DNA from: Steinernema hermaphroditum
Taxonomy: Eukaryota > Nematoda > Chromadorea > Rhabditida > Steinernematidae
Direction: 5' to 3'
DNA length: 64,000 bases
NCBI GenBank assembly: GCA_030435675.1
Contig: CM059624.1
Span: 3,248,769 to 3,312,768, forward strand
Part shown: one piece after another, positions 1 to 11,583 of the stretch
Layout of the letters: the number at the start of each line of letters is the position of its first letter
How positions within the stretch are numbered: the first letter of the stretch is position 1
The notes under the pieces: generated by a model
The model's database searches: none
What the model was told of the DNA's origin: nothing
Seen by the model: only the letters and a program-made list of their open reading frames with translations
Position numbers and translations under genes: made by a program

Positions 1-2816
1 CGTTTCGTTACATACAGTCAATTACCTTCTTGACTATTTTATAAGGAGACAAGACAGTGATCTAGCCTCTATTGATTTGTAGATAAATGAAAATAAAAAC
101 AGCAGCCCACAACATACTGCTACTGATATGCTACAGTGATCAACGCAAAGCATAATGCCGTTTCAACCGGCCCCTCTCTGTGAATTAAAGTATCCGGTTT
201 TCGGGCATCCCTGCGAGTTTTGAGCTAACTCCGCTGTTATTTCGTGCGCCCGTCTTAGAGATGTGTTTATAGGCTTGCTCATTCAATGAGCCTTCATTCG
301 GTGCGCTACTTCCAAGTAACGAAGTACAGCGCGTCTCTCCCTTTATATGGGCTCATATCCATCACCTTATTCTTCCCCCCTGGTTAAGTCAACTCGACCT
401 TTCTTAGAAGTCCTTCTGTACCTCAGTGTGGAGGACTCGAAATACAGAGAGATGTCAATCGAGCAGGAGCGAGCCAGCATATGCTACAGCATTCGGAAGC
501 CGGCTTATACGGAGCAAACCTAGCCGAGCCGGAGCCGGCTAGGTTGTTCCAAATTTGGCATCTCTGGTGCAGATAAATTCATTTATTACTATACATTTGT
601 TTTTCGCTTGCGTGCAGAAACAGAATTCGCCTGACAAACGTTTCTTATTTGCACATATTTACTTTGCTTTGCAGAACGACCAAAAAATTGTAAATACAAA
701 AACACACATCGTCTTATTATTTGGCGAAGACGAGTATTCGCTGAGATGGTCGCCCTCTGACGACTGTAACATCCGCGACCGTGTACTTTTAGAGAATGTC
801 GGAACATTACGTAGTTCAGTTTTTGCTCACTAAACACGACCTCATTTCGGAAGTCGGCGAACAACACGTCCAAATGGGCGACCCTTTCCATGGAAAAGAC
901 AAATTGACGTGTGGGTGTGTGCGATGGTCGCCTGTGTTCGGTGGGAACGCGATCTCTGGCTTCGTTCGACATTCTTTCAGATCTTATCAGTGAGAAAACA
1001 TGTTTCCCACATATAAAAAGGAAAGTTTCAGCTGAGCGCCCAAGGCGTTTTTGTGTCATGCGTTCGCAAGGTTGCGTTGACCTCGTCGGTCTGTGTTCTA
1101 TTTGATCAATGTTTTTCTGGTACCAATTAACGTTAACCGCTTAGGTTTCGAAATGCCACTTGGTATTTATGTGTTTTAATCATCGTTAAGGTTTTCTGAA
1201 AGCTAATTGATGCATGTTTGTTTCTGAGACAGGCCTGTTTCCCGGTTCAGAATATAAATTGCGTTAGCTGTCGTGCATACAGTTCAGAGTATTCGAGCTG
1301 CCTAAATATCGTGGCACTGCTGGGATAGTTTCTCATTTATTTCGATTCACTTTCTTCGCTTTTTAGATACTTATCTATTTCGGTCGAAATAATGCTTGAA
1401 TAATTGAAGCACCGGGAATATCTGCTGGGCTTTTCGAAAAATGGGATTTGATCTGATTTTACCAAATTCCCTAATGTGCAACCGATGAAATTCTTAATCA
1501 GATATCGCCACCACTTATGTCTTTGTCACCACTTATCACTACTACCGTTTCTGGTCCGTATGACTACCGATCGAGTATGTAAGACATTTGTCCCGCCCCG
1601 CTTCGCCCTTTACTGTCGCGATGATGTTAAATCTCGGGTATAGGAAAATGCCGGCACAAGTGTCTAACTGTGATATCAGTCATCTGGCCGTTACGTCAGT
1701 CCAGACCTGAAGCTGGAAGCCATTTGAACATCAGCCATGTGGGAGTCCCATGCACGAAGATAATGGGCGACTTAGACAACCAAACAGTCGCGGTTGGCTC
1801 AACCTCGGCGCATAGATTAGTGCATTCTGGAACAAGATTGTTGGTAGAGCGAACTGACCATTCAGCATTTATCATGTCCTAAAATCCAGGCTTGGCCTAC
1901 GTTAAAATCCAGGCTTCATGCCTATTGATTTTAAGCCAGTGGATTTTAAGATTTACAGATACAGTTTACTGTACTCATCGAAGTTCACGAATTGCGCAGT
2001 CAGTTGTTATGCAAGTGTCTTGTAGGCGCAAGCCACAACTGAGTCGGTTACGCGACAGCGCCAACGAAAAAATCGCGTAAAAAGACTCTGCAATTCGTGA
2101 ACTACGCCGACTACACACATACAATTTGCTTTATCAAGATCAAGGACTGCTGTTTGGCCTAGTCTCACTTCCTTCATGTGCTGTGTTGAAATTGTTCCAA
2201 ATTTAAAGTCACATTGTCCAACAGTTGACCTGAGCTGCAGATAACCCCGAAGAATCTTATTCTGTGACTCTTAATTACCTTATTGACTAGAGGAGTTCAT
2301 GTTCTCGCTGACCCTAAACCGTTAACTCGTGATAATAAGGAACTAATCTAAATGTCGTCGAATTACCCAGTTCGGCCAACCTAGATCAACGACTTTTATT
2401 TGGCCGAATTCAACTTCCTTCTAGGGTGTCAGTGATGTATAGAAAAACAACGCTATTGTTTCCTTGGTGGTAATCCTGTTTCTTGCCTCCACCAGACACC
2501 TCCTCCAAAACGGCTATTAATTGCCACCCTTTCATAAAAGCTCCCTGAGAAGAGAGTCAGTCACGGAACCCTCAGCCCTTCTGTCAACCAAAGTTCAAGA
2601 ACGACCGTCTCTGCGTAATGCCCTTTGTCCGACAATGGAGTGCCTGTTTTCACCGCCACACCATTCGACAACAACTCGCTTGGTCAATAATTTGGTGAAA
2701 CCAGTTCCCCGCTCCTTACATGCCCCCACTTCTTATGTTTTCATCGTCGCTTGCGCGATCTTATTTGCGTTTTTTACTATCGCTGTACTAGAAGAGAGGT
2801 TTTGGTTTCAGAAAAA
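1..2816. other. No gene recognised; intergenic
   Basis: I see no exon set with coding character and conserved motifs here. Several open frames exist on both strands but none has a recognisable domain or splice pattern. The stretch near 501-560 looks like one end of the GGCATCTCTG-ended element seen complete at 59.9 kb. A small inverted repeat lies at 1982-2103. Confidence 0.5.
1982..2103. repeat. Short inverted-repeat element
   Basis: The 14-bp arm AGTTCACGAATTGC at 1982-1995 is repeated as its exact reverse complement at 2090-2103. The flanking inner bases (GCAGTC-like) continue the symmetry weakly. It has the size of a MITE or stem-loop of about 120 bp. A similar AGTTCACGAATT string occurs near 14369. 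No clear target duplication was seen. Confidence 0.5.
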
Positions 2817-5006
2817 ATGGTCAGAGCTAACAAAGGACGCTGCTTTTTCGACTGTTGTGATCTTGTGGTAAGTGTAATATTGCAACATAAGCATAGATTT
2901 TTGGTGTTTGACCATGTTCGTTCACATGATTTTTCATGATCAAACAAAACATCATAAAATTCTTCTTTTAGCACAGTATGATCGCAACTGGAATCTTGAC
3001 GATACTACAAGGAATTCTGGAGATTGTCGTTCTTGTTTTCACAGACTTCCCAACCGTTTTGAATGCAGGTCTTGTGCTTTGTGGAGTGCTTCACATCATC
3101 TTCGGATTCTTCGCCGCTTATGGAGCTTGGCACAGAACGTCGTACTTGTTAAAGCCGTTCATGGCTATGGCGGTGAGTTAATTTCGATGATTTTAAGGAA
3201 AATCAAAGGGGCTAAGTGCTTAGCGCCAAGCAAAAGTGCGTTGAATGTAAATGTCAACGCTGCGCGAGATTTCACGCCTTTTTTGTTGCTAAAACTCGGA
3301 TCACCAGTGGCCTGTCTGCGGTGAACAAACGATAGGCCTATGAGCATTTCGGCTACGGCTGATGCTCATAGAATCGTTTTTAATCAAGGATGTTCCGTGC
3401 TGTATGTATAATTCGTTGAGAACGCGTTCCATTTGTAATCGTCCGGGGCCGGTCCGACGTCGGTCGAGGTCGCGTACTCGAACCCGTCTAAAGCGAGGTT
3501 ACATGCAACTGCTCTTCGCAAAAGTGTAGACGATCTGAGAAGCAAAATTTCGAGTTCGGGTTTTCCGACGACGCTGATTGGTAGCCAAATCTGAGACCCC
3601 CAAACCCTAGTCGCTAGTCGGTTTTAGGCGTATTTCTCCCAGTCGTTCACGAAAACCATGTCACAGAACAAAGCGTGTTTTGAAAACGCAACAAAAAGTG
3701 GAACGGTTCTGAGAGCTGGAGATCATTCTAGACCATTCCGTTGTTGTTGTGGTAGTCAGTGAAAGGGTTGAGTGAACAGTGCTTTTTTCCAAAAAAATGA
3801 GAAGCAGGACAGCGCCCGTAATCGATAAGATCACCCTCTGCATACTGAAGTTGGGAAAAGACGTCGTGCTTCCGGAGCTGATGAAGTTGTTCAAGACCTC
3901 TCACCAAATCTGCTGAATTCCGGAGAAGATAACTGAAACGTCGTCCATACTCCTCTTTGGGAAAGAGATCTCGCTGAAACGATAGGACCCAACTTACGAC
4001 CAATCTCGGTTCTCTCCTGTCTATACCAGTTGCTCAAGGAAGTGCTGAACCAACGCTTAGAGCGCGTTCTGGATTCGGTGCAATCAGTGGAGTAAGCAGG
4101 ATTCCGGAAGAACTTCTGCACGATCGAGCATGCAGTGAAGGAGCTTGTGGAGCGATCGCGTGAATACCGACTCCTGCTCTTCGTCGTTTTCGTCAATTAC
4201 GAGAAGGCATTCGACAGAAGTATGAGGCGAATACTGTGTGGTTGAGCAGTGATAAGCGCTTAGAATTCTAAATTTCATATTAGCTGATTGATAAGTTTTG
4301 GAATTTGACAGTTCCAAGGTCCATTTCCCAAAATTTCGATTTCTCATTGATAAGCAAGCCAAAGACAATAAAAAGATTCCTGGAAAACAAAGACACGAAT
4401 TGGACACCTATAAAGGAAACTTCCTGGTTGTCTAACAACGTGATTCATAGCAAACGTAATAAGGAAGTGTTGTGTAAAGTGAGACTGTAAACTTTCAACA
4501 GTTCCCTTTTGTCATAGAGCGTCATCTTTTTGGTCGCGCCAAGAATATGTCTATCACGAGCATGATTCAACACTTTGCCGAAAAGTGCATAATCTCTTTT
4601 ACATTTTAGAAAGCCAAAATGGTGATATTTGTGATTGGCATCATCTTCACACTCTGCAGCCACATCAACTACGAAACGGCGATAGACAACTTCAAATTGT
4701 GGGATAGAAGGAAGCATCCTGATGACGAAGGTATCTATAGCTCCATGGCACCTTATCCACTGCCCCTTCTGTTTAGAGCGCAAAACACGCATCGCCCTCG
4801 GTCTCTTCACCGCCGGTTTCGCCGTGCTCCTTCTCATCGCTATCTTCCACTTTGTTTTGGTGAAAAAGTGTTACCGCTTCCTGAAAGGTGAGGAGATTGC
4901 TGCAAAACATCGGCCTTCACCAAACACGCTGAGTCCGCCGAACCCGCACGACCGTCTGGCTGCAAGAATGAATGATCGTCATGTTATCAAAAGTAATTAC
5001 TTTTAG
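2817..5006 (+). CDS. Four-transmembrane family protein, member A
   Basis: Small integral membrane protein of about 200 residues, function unknown. Exons: 2817-2867, 2972-3172, 4610-4730, 4777-5006; intron phases 0, 0, 1, the pattern of the whole local family. The 17-residue first exon is cysteine-containing (RCFFDCC). Exon 2 carries TM1 and TM2, exon 3 TM3 and exon 4 TM4. TM4 is followed by the family hallmark KKCYRFLK and a polar tail ending KSNYF. The start is the ATG immediately preceding the Cys exon with a strong GTAAGT donor. The second intron is long (1.4 kb) and holds a LINE reverse-transcriptase remnant. It is convergent with member B. The layout resembles LAPTM/DUF7027-type nematode tetraspans, but that name is inference. 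Confidence 0.8.
3986..4230 (+). mobile_element. RTE-type LINE reverse transcriptase remnant
   Basis: The plus strand reads NLRPISVLSCLYQLL, then EQAGF-like (with a stop replacing the glutamine), then FVNYEKAFDR. This is the RT1-RT3 region of a non-LTR retrotransposon reverse transcriptase. The reading frame is broken and no endonuclease domain or 3' end was recognised. It sits in the second intron of 4TM member A, in sense orientation. Confidence 0.75.
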
Positions 5007-6037
5007 TTATCTGTGCGATGTTGACTTTCAGCTAGCAAATAAAATATGTAATGTTTTGTAACATTTTTTTGGGGAGCACGCTATAGCCTCATAAATCAGC
5101 GGCATTTTATGCAAGACATAGAAGTGAAAGACGCACAAGATCGCAACGTTCAATCCCGCTTCTTATGGTTGCATGTCACAGCGGTAGTGACATGATTCAG
5201 AGTTGAAATGCTCATAGGCCCGCTTACAGGAGTATAATAACTCTCGCTAAACTCAGATGCCCATAGACGTTCTAGGATCACTATTACGAGTATAGCAGAG
5301 GGCTCGCCTCGTCTGGTTCTGTCACTACCAAACGGCCACGCGGGACTTGGATAATTCACCTCAAACTTGGGTAATTAAACCTTTATATAAACAAACACGT
5401 TAACAACACGATAACAATTAACAAGGATGAGAAGTTGAAACAAAAGCCTAAACGGCTCAATCGCAGCGGCGCGCAGCCCACCCGCTACGGTCGTCTGCAA
5501 GGATCGCGGCGGGACCCAATCATTCGACTAACTAGATATATCAGATGTTCGTACATAACGCCCCTTCATGTCGGTTTGGAATCGCTCTCGGCGATAACGA
5601 GTGATCCATTAGACAAAAAAAGACAACCCAGTTTGTGGTCAACCGCCTCTCCGCATTGGTACGAGTGAGGCAGACGAACAGAGAGGTTCCCTCGGGTATA
5701 TATGCCGACAGGTTGAGCCGACGGATGAGTCGGTTGGCCAACGGGCTCACGGATCGGTTGAACAGCTAGCCAGTCCGATCCGCTCCTGCCCATCTCTGGC
5801 TATGACCCACGTCTAGCTCTTAAAGACCATGATCCACGTCTAGCTCTGGTTGCTCAGAAACATACGAGATATTTCACTGATTGCAGCTACGTGGAATAGA
5901 AGCTGTGGTCTGTGCATCTTCGGCGTTAGTCACGCAGCTTCAGGAATTGCACGTGTGTCCATCATCATTAAGGACCTTTCGAAGCAAACAACACAAGAAT
6001 ACTGTGTCTGTGCCCCCAACCATTGATTTACTTCGCG
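5007..6037. other. Intergenic, no gene seen
   Basis: This is the space between the convergent 3' ends of 4TM members A and B. An AATAAA polyadenylation-like signal lies near 5037-5043, shortly after the stop of member A. I see no coding motif in the rest. Confidence 0.5.
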
Positions 6038-6771
6038 TCAGCGAAAACGATACGGAGCAGGCAATATAATTTTGTTTCGATGCTTCATTTTCCATTCCAT
6101 CTCGTTGTAGCAGAAGAACACCACCGATGCATAGAGGAGTGGGAGCAGAAAGAGGTACAACAAAGTGAACACGAACATGTGGACGATGATATCGGAATGG
6201 AAATCTAAAATATCAGATATGTACTCGGCTCAGACATAGCCAGCCAAGCGACAGAGTTGCACACAAGTTGCAATAGTAACCCTATTATTGGTAAAAATAA
6301 ATTCAGCCCACCTTCTTCTGGCTTCCATCTCTTCCATCGAAGATGCATGTTGACCACAAAAGAATTGAAATCGGGTCCATCGATTAAAGTAAAAACGATA
6401 GCTATTATACCCATGATCACAGTGTAAATCTATAATTCCAAGTTGGTGGAGCTTTTCTACAGCTATAAACCTGATAGAATAGAAAAGGAAATAAGTACTT
6501 CGGTTTCTCCGCCACCACGCCATAGATTAGAATGAGTCCCAGCACGACTGTGATGATGCCATGTATAATGTAAAAGAATCGATAGTAATAGGGAACGGCT
6601 TCCATTTGGAAGAGAAGCGCACAAAAAGCTCCGCTAAAGATGGAGAATGCTGCTACTACTAAGGAGCCGATCTAAAAAAGAAAGCTGTGTAGAATTGTAA
6701 AGATATAAACCTACCTGGAGGTAATCTAGACGTTTCCATAACGACTGCTTGGGTTGAGTAGGTGCCGCCAT
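6038..6771 (-). CDS. Four-transmembrane family protein, member B
   Basis: Predicted membrane protein of 180 residues. Exons on the minus strand: 6771-6715, 6671-6471, 6429-6312, 6204-6038; phases 0, 0, 1. Exon 1 reads MAAPTQPKQSLWKRLDYLQ and lacks the cysteine cluster of most relatives. TM1 and TM2 are in exon 2 (IGSLVVAAFSIF..., then IIHGIITVVLGLILIYGVV). TM3 is in exon 3 (VIMGIIAIVFTLI) and TM4 in exon 4 (HMFVFTLLYLFLLPLLY). Exons 2 and 3 have exactly the same lengths (201 and 118 nt) as in member C. The open frame continues past the exon 3 donor to a TAG, so splicing is needed to include TM4. Function unknown. Confidence 0.75.
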
Positions 6772-7308
6772 GGGCAGCAGAAAAGACGGAGTGAGTTTGA
6801 AGTAGCAGTGAAGGCAGACGAAACGAGAAGTGAAATTTGATCACAACAAAGAAACAGGTTTTTGGTTTGGATGTTTGTCTTTACGATATTGCCTCTTTTG
6901 CCGTTTAGGAATGTTGCTTTTCCTAGCCCAAAACAAACAACTGCTTTTGTTGTGGTTGTCAACTGAGTTAAAGATATTCTTCGATGTAGATATCTATGGG
7001 TTTGTACTGGTTTGAAATTGAATATGTCTTACTAATACGAAGATGTGAAAGACTCTAAGTGAGAACTTATAATGAACACTTGGAACAGTCACCATGAGCT
7101 GAGGTGGCCACACCATCAACATTTTCCATCGACACATGCATTATTGCATCGTTGGCTTCCAAAGAGGACACGTTTACTGTTTTCTTGAACTGCAGTTTAT
7201 ATGGACGACTCCTCATGGCTGCATGCATAAAACGGCGACTGTGGAGGCAAGTGGGGATATTGTTTTCGCTTTCGGCTTTCGCCTTCCGAGATGTCATATA
7301 CTATATAC

Positions 7309-7811
7309 AGGGTGATCGGAAAGTTCTGCAACGCGAAAAACACAATTTTTCTCAAACAAAATCATTTTACTTCCAAAAACGAAGAATACTAGGTTATTCA
7401 GCACGCTTAATTACACATAAAACGTGAATTTCATTCAAAATGGCCTCCTCTAGCGTCGATACAGGCCTTGACTCGCTTCTTGAAATCTTTGACGATCGCC
7501 GCGAGTGTTTCAACGCTGATTTCTTCCCAAGCGGCCAGGAGATCGCGCTTCAAGTCGTCCAAGGTGGCGTGTCTTCTTCGGCAGGCTTTTTCCTCCAGAA
7601 TGGACCAAATTGCGTAGTCCATCGGGTTTAAATCCGGCGAGTTTGAGGGCCAAACTGACTTGTACACGAGAAAGACAACATTGCGCCACTGATCCACTGA
7701 TCGTCTTCTGGCTTCGGCTGAAGACGATATCCGAGAAGAGCGATCAGCGGTCCCTCCAGGGTGCACAGGTGTTAAAGTGGCGGAGAGGTTAAATCCTGTC
7801 AATGTACACAC
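7309..7811 (-). mobile_element. Tc1/mariner-superfamily transposase remnant
   Basis: The minus strand from 7811 to 7431 encodes the C-terminal end of an IS630/Tc1/mariner transposase, with the hallmark WPSNSPDLNPMDYAIW containing the catalytic-region aspartate and the NPxD motif, and ends KACIDARGGHFE. Near 7306 a TA-flanked sequence CAGGGTGATCGGAAAGTT resembles a mariner terminal inverted repeat. The N-terminal half is missing and the other end was not found, so this is a truncated, inactive copy. Confidence 0.75.
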
Positions 7812-8005
7812 AGCGGGTGAACTGGGAACTATCAGAGGGGCAGCTGGCGGAACTTCGGACTTCGAAGCTGCAACGGTTCTTTGGCGGGAAAATCATTGTG
7901 CCAACAACAACGGCCGAGAACGACCGCTCAGTCGACTCATTCGGTAGGTCTCAAAGAAAGCGAGACGATCGATCGATCGCTGGGGGCACAAACTCAAGAA
8001 TATAT
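7800..8005 (-). repeat. SINE-like family R1, truncated copy
   Basis: Contains the R1 head region, with the diagnostic string CGGCCGAGAACGACCGCTCA and the terminal GATCGCTGGGGGCACAAA, in inverse orientation to the copy at 11.0 kb. It abuts the mariner remnant. The tail side is missing. Confidence 0.7.
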
Positions 8006-8495
8006 GTAAGACGTTTGAAAAATAGAATGAACGTGAAGCAGCTCTATTAATGATTTACCAGAGCTGCTCTATAAGCGCTGAAGACCAAGTAGTCATACGG
8101 GCGCCAAGCCACTGACAGCTCACTGGCGGTAAGCAAGCGAACGCCCACTTTTCGCTCATAGAATGCTTGCTAAGCCATGCTGACCCAGTACTCAGTACCC
8201 AGTGATGCATAAGCCCTGAATAGTGACAGTGGACCCAGTTCTCTCAACTTAACTGTGTGAACCAGTTTTAGTGTGAAATTGTGATTGTGAATGCCGCATA
8301 CGACGGCATTCCCTTTGTAATCTGTTGGTATCGGAACGCCGCCCTTCGAACTCATTTTAGCTGCTGTCAGGAACCGACCGCTCTTCAACTGACCGAGTTG
8401 AAAAAAGGACACACATAAACCAGTGGACTTTCCATTTATCGATTTGGTTTTACATTTATATATAACGGATCGAATCTTTATGCAAGGTCAACCTT
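8006..8495. other. Intergenic, no gene seen
   Basis: This stretch lies downstream of 4TM member C. I recognise no exon or repeat. Confidence 0.4.
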
Positions 8496-9182
8496 TTATG
8501 GAAGGCACTTTGACGATCGCTCGATGCGCTGGGCGATCTCTTCGACAACATTCTCTTCCGAAGAGACCACTCCCCTAATCACGAAGTAACACCTTAGCGC
8601 AATACATAAGAAAACCACCGGAACCACATAGAACATGACGATCAGATATGTCAGAACGCCAGGGACAAAGCGTGGTTCAATTCCTGACCATTCGATTTAG
8701 CAATGCAAACCATAGATTTCCCTTACCTTCCACATCTTTTTTGACTTCGATCCCTTCATGAAACATCACTATAAATGTTCTTAGGTCAGCATCGGATATC
8801 AGTGCGAATACGATGGCCAGTGAGCTGAGAAACAAGGTGATGCACTGAATAGCTTCTATGGTAAGCTGCTTGTTAAGAACAGAAAGACCTGGTAAGCCAT
8901 GAAAAACCAGAAGGCTTCCTTGCATCTTTTCAGGACGCCACATATGATTATCCCGCCCATAATAGCCATAACAGCTCCATTCATCAGATGGAACTTTCGG
9001 TATGCCAAGGGGATCGCTTCAAAGAAGAGGAAATAGCCCGTAGAGATACCGAGAAATATGGACGAGAAGCCGACTAGTATTGTGATTTTCTGAAACAAGC
9101 CAACTGTGGACGAAGCAGAAGATAGGTCTACCTTGATACATAAAAGTTGTCGACAGGAAGACCGTTCTTGGTAGACAGTCAT
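8496..9182 (-). CDS. Four-transmembrane family protein, member C
   Basis: Predicted membrane protein of 185 residues. Exons on the minus strand: 9182-9132, 9089-8889, 8844-8727, 8683-8496; phases 0, 0, 1. The 17-residue exon 1 ends LLCIK, a relaxed form of the Cys..HVK start exon. The second intron is 44 nt. The junction YQ then CITLFLSSLAIVFAL was chosen because it gives exactly the spacing found in member B. TM4 reads TYLIVMFYVVPVVFLC and is followed by LRCYFVI, matching the family end motif. The acidic C-terminal tail is EENVVEEIAQRIERSS. It lies on the same strand as B and is its closest relative by exon length. Function unknown. Confidence 0.75.
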
Positions 9183-9450
9183 TTCTCAAATGGTGGCTGT
9201 GAGGCCTTCTAATTTAATTGTTGAGGTGGTTAATAATTGCAAGCAAACATCGAATTAAATACCAGTTCTTGTAGACATCAAAAGGGCAAAGCGAACTTTT
9301 TCAATAATTTCACTCAACTACGTATTTCAGTAAAGCCTGCCGAGGAGATGAACTACCTGACTCATCACCTGGAGCGAATAAATATCAAACTCTCGCATTG
9401 ATTTCTTGACAATACCCTCAAATTTGTCTGTAGGATGCTGTATGGAGCAA
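9183..9450. other. Short intergenic stretch
   Basis: This stretch lies upstream of member C. I saw nothing recognisable. Confidence 0.3.
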
Positions 9451-9749
9451 GACAACTCGCCGCAGGGACAACTCGCCGCGGCGACAACAGAATAGAGGCT
9501 AGAGACCCTATATTCATCTTTTGGAACGAACCTATCATCCAAGCTTGGCTTACACTCCGGCTTAGGATTATGCCTATGGATTTAACGCGAGCCCGAAGGG
9601 CGAGCCCTGTTGTCGTGATGGCTTCGGGAACCCCGGTCTGGCTAAGACCACAAGGCTGTATTTTGTTATCCCCGCGGCGAGTTGACCCTACGGCGAGTTG
9701 TCCCCCTGCGGCGAGTTGGCCCGCGGCGAGTTGGCCGCGGCGAGTTGTC
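9451..9749. mobile_element. Foldback element with CGGCGAGTTG subrepeats
   Basis: The left arm starts GACAACTCGCCGCAGGGACA and the right arm ends as its inverse, GCGGCGAGTTGTC. Both arms are made of several direct copies of a GCGGCGAGTTG(T/G)CC unit. The symmetry continues inward (GACAACAGAATA against TATTTTGTTATC). This architecture, inverted repeats built from tandem short units, is that of Foldback-like or MULE-like non-autonomous elements. I could not identify a convincing target duplication or any coding capacity; open frames here are produced by the repeat. Confidence 0.65.
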
Positions 9750-10191
9750 ATGTACCGTCTGGCAATAGGCAACACCTCGGATGTGGGCAGTGGAACTTCT
9801 TCGCGGTCATTAGCTGTACATTTGTGCCGGCGTGAGAGCGTTGTCGATCTTCAGGATAACACGCAGCTGAACTCCTGGTGTCGGACATCTTGTCGTCAGC
9901 GGTGGTGGGACTACGGCTTCCGGGTGTCCCAATTCCCACTGGAAGCCGGAAAACTCACAGCTGTCACGGGGTTTACCATCAGACCAACCGGACACTCAGA
10001 AATCGAACGGAGGGACCGATCGCTCGCCACCGCGACACGAGTGAGAATCCTTACAAGACTTCAAAATGAGCTTCATTTACTCAAAAATTCGTTGTAATTG
10101 AAAATAGCGAACAATGCAGTTTTAACACTCATTGAGTTTGTAGAGCAAGTTATTCAAAATGAGTACAAAATTGAGTTCGCGGAAATGTTCT

Positions 10192-10755
10192 TCAGTCTTG
10201 GTTAGGGCAGGGTTCGTAGCTGCCCTCCTTGAGCGCTTTCCTTATCTCCGTTGGAACGTTCGACCACTGTGTTAATGCGATTTCGCCGCAAATATAGATT
10301 GAGAATGCGTTATCGGCGGAACTGTAGAATCCTAAAGGAAGCTACCAGCATATCAAACCTTCGACGAAAGGATACCAGTTAGGAGATATTCCTGACCCTC
10401 TTCGAGTCCAGTTACTCCACAGGAAGCCCCGTGTTTGTATGTCTCCAACACATTGATATCGCTGTGTCCTCCGGGGGACTAAATTGTGAGAATAAGACGC
10501 AGTTAATGACTATCGACTACTTTGAAGATCTGCGAGGGCGCAACGTGGTATTGAATGACCCTTTCGGTCGTTTCGGATCTCTTAAGGATCTTAAAGATAC
10601 CAACTAAAGGTTGTTTTCATTCTCACATCAAAGAGAAACCACCAACCGAAGTCGGACATGCAGAACTCTTGCTTTCCATCGGTAGACGGTTCAACGCATG
10701 TGCACCCGAACGTGACAGACAAAAAAGCGGCGAGAAGGTGAAAAGTCAGAAACAT
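10192..10755 (-). CDS. TIMP-like metalloproteinase inhibitor, copy 1
   Basis: Secreted protein of about 144 residues of the netrin-like/TIMP type, expected to inhibit zinc metalloproteinases outside the cell. Minus-strand exons: 10755-10647, 10603-10521, 10478-10376, 10331-10192 (phases 1, 0, 1). A signal peptide (MFLTFHLLAAFLSVTFG) is followed directly by CTC. That is the Cys-x-Cys start of mature TIMPs, whose free N-terminal cysteine chelates the active-site zinc. Further hallmarks are EFC.SDF, GVTGLEEGQEYLL, IYICGEI and TQWSNV, and it ends YEPCPNQD. Six cysteines fit three disulfides of the N-domain only; the vertebrate C-domain is absent. It is the tandem paralogue of the next gene with the same exon layout. 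A TTTAAA box lies about 20 nt upstream of the ATG. Confidence 0.85.
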
Positions 10756-11003
10756 GGAGCAGATACCAGCCCTTTAAAATGAGAGTATCACGGCGACACA
10801 GGTAATATCGGAAAACGGCAATTAGTTAGGCTAGAAGCGAACAAAGCAAAAAGAGAATAACATCAACATGTCAGGATTCGCAGACCTGTTTCCCATTATA
10901 TACACCTAGGAGGTGTTATCAAGAGAGACAAAACAGGTAAAGATGACTGCATGTATTGGGAATGCGGAAGACGAGAAAAAGCCACAGCTGATTTAAGTTT
11001 TAC

Positions 11004-11531
11004 TGAACGTCTTTCATTTGTGCCCCCAGCGATCGGTCGGGTCGTCCACTCGCTCTCTCTCAGAGGCTGTCTGAGCCGAATGAGTTAAGTGAGCGGTCGT
11101 TCTCGGCCGTCGCTGTTGGCACAATGATCGCCCCGGCTCCCAGAAGGCCTGGAACACCAGGGAGCCGTAGTTCCACCGTCTCGCCAAGAAGCTCGTCATG
11201 ACCGCCCGACTCTACCCGCGCCAGAGAAGCCGAAGAAGCGTTGCAACTCCGAAGTCCGCGCCGCCAGCCGAACCGAAGATGCCCCTCCGTTCCGTTCGCT
11301 GTTCTCCGCCGCCGCGCCACTTCCGGAATCAACTCTTCACGACTTCGACGCCCGCGCATACTGATGGGAACGCTGGATTCTCTTCGGATTCGTCTGCTCC
11401 ACCGAAACCAGAAGAAAATCAGCGGCTACGGTGTGACTTTGTTCTTCTTTGTGCATTTATGAGACGTCCTGCACGGCGTAAGCCGTTGATTCGGGAAGAT
11501 AAATCGTGTAAATCGTGTAAATCGTGAACGT
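11004..11531 (+). mobile_element. SINE-like family R1, complete copy
   Basis: A unit of about 515 bp starts CTTTCATTTGTGCCCCCAGC and ends with a short tandem tail (TAAATCGTG repeated three times). It is bounded by the direct repeat TGAACGT at 11004-11010 and 11525-11531. There are no terminal inverted repeats. Head, absent coding capacity, microsatellite tail and flanking duplication indicate a retroposon mobilised by a LINE. I did not identify a clear pol III A/B box. Confidence 0.75.
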
Positions 11532-11583
11532 TACACAAAAGTTAGAAGGCGAAGAAAAGGTGATCCAAAAATACTCATACTCT

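Noticed and set aside
589..1059. Minus open frame of about 156 codons
   Set aside because: No recognisable domain, signal peptide or splice context; overlapping frames are open on the other strand.
3337..3373. Hairpin CTATGAGCAT...ATGCTCATAG
   Set aside because: A single short palindrome without a T run or gene context; not treated as a regulatory element.
9435..10097. Plus open frame of 220 codons
   Set aside because: It begins inside the CGGCGAGTTG foldback element and has low-complexity translation; the frame is a product of the repeat.
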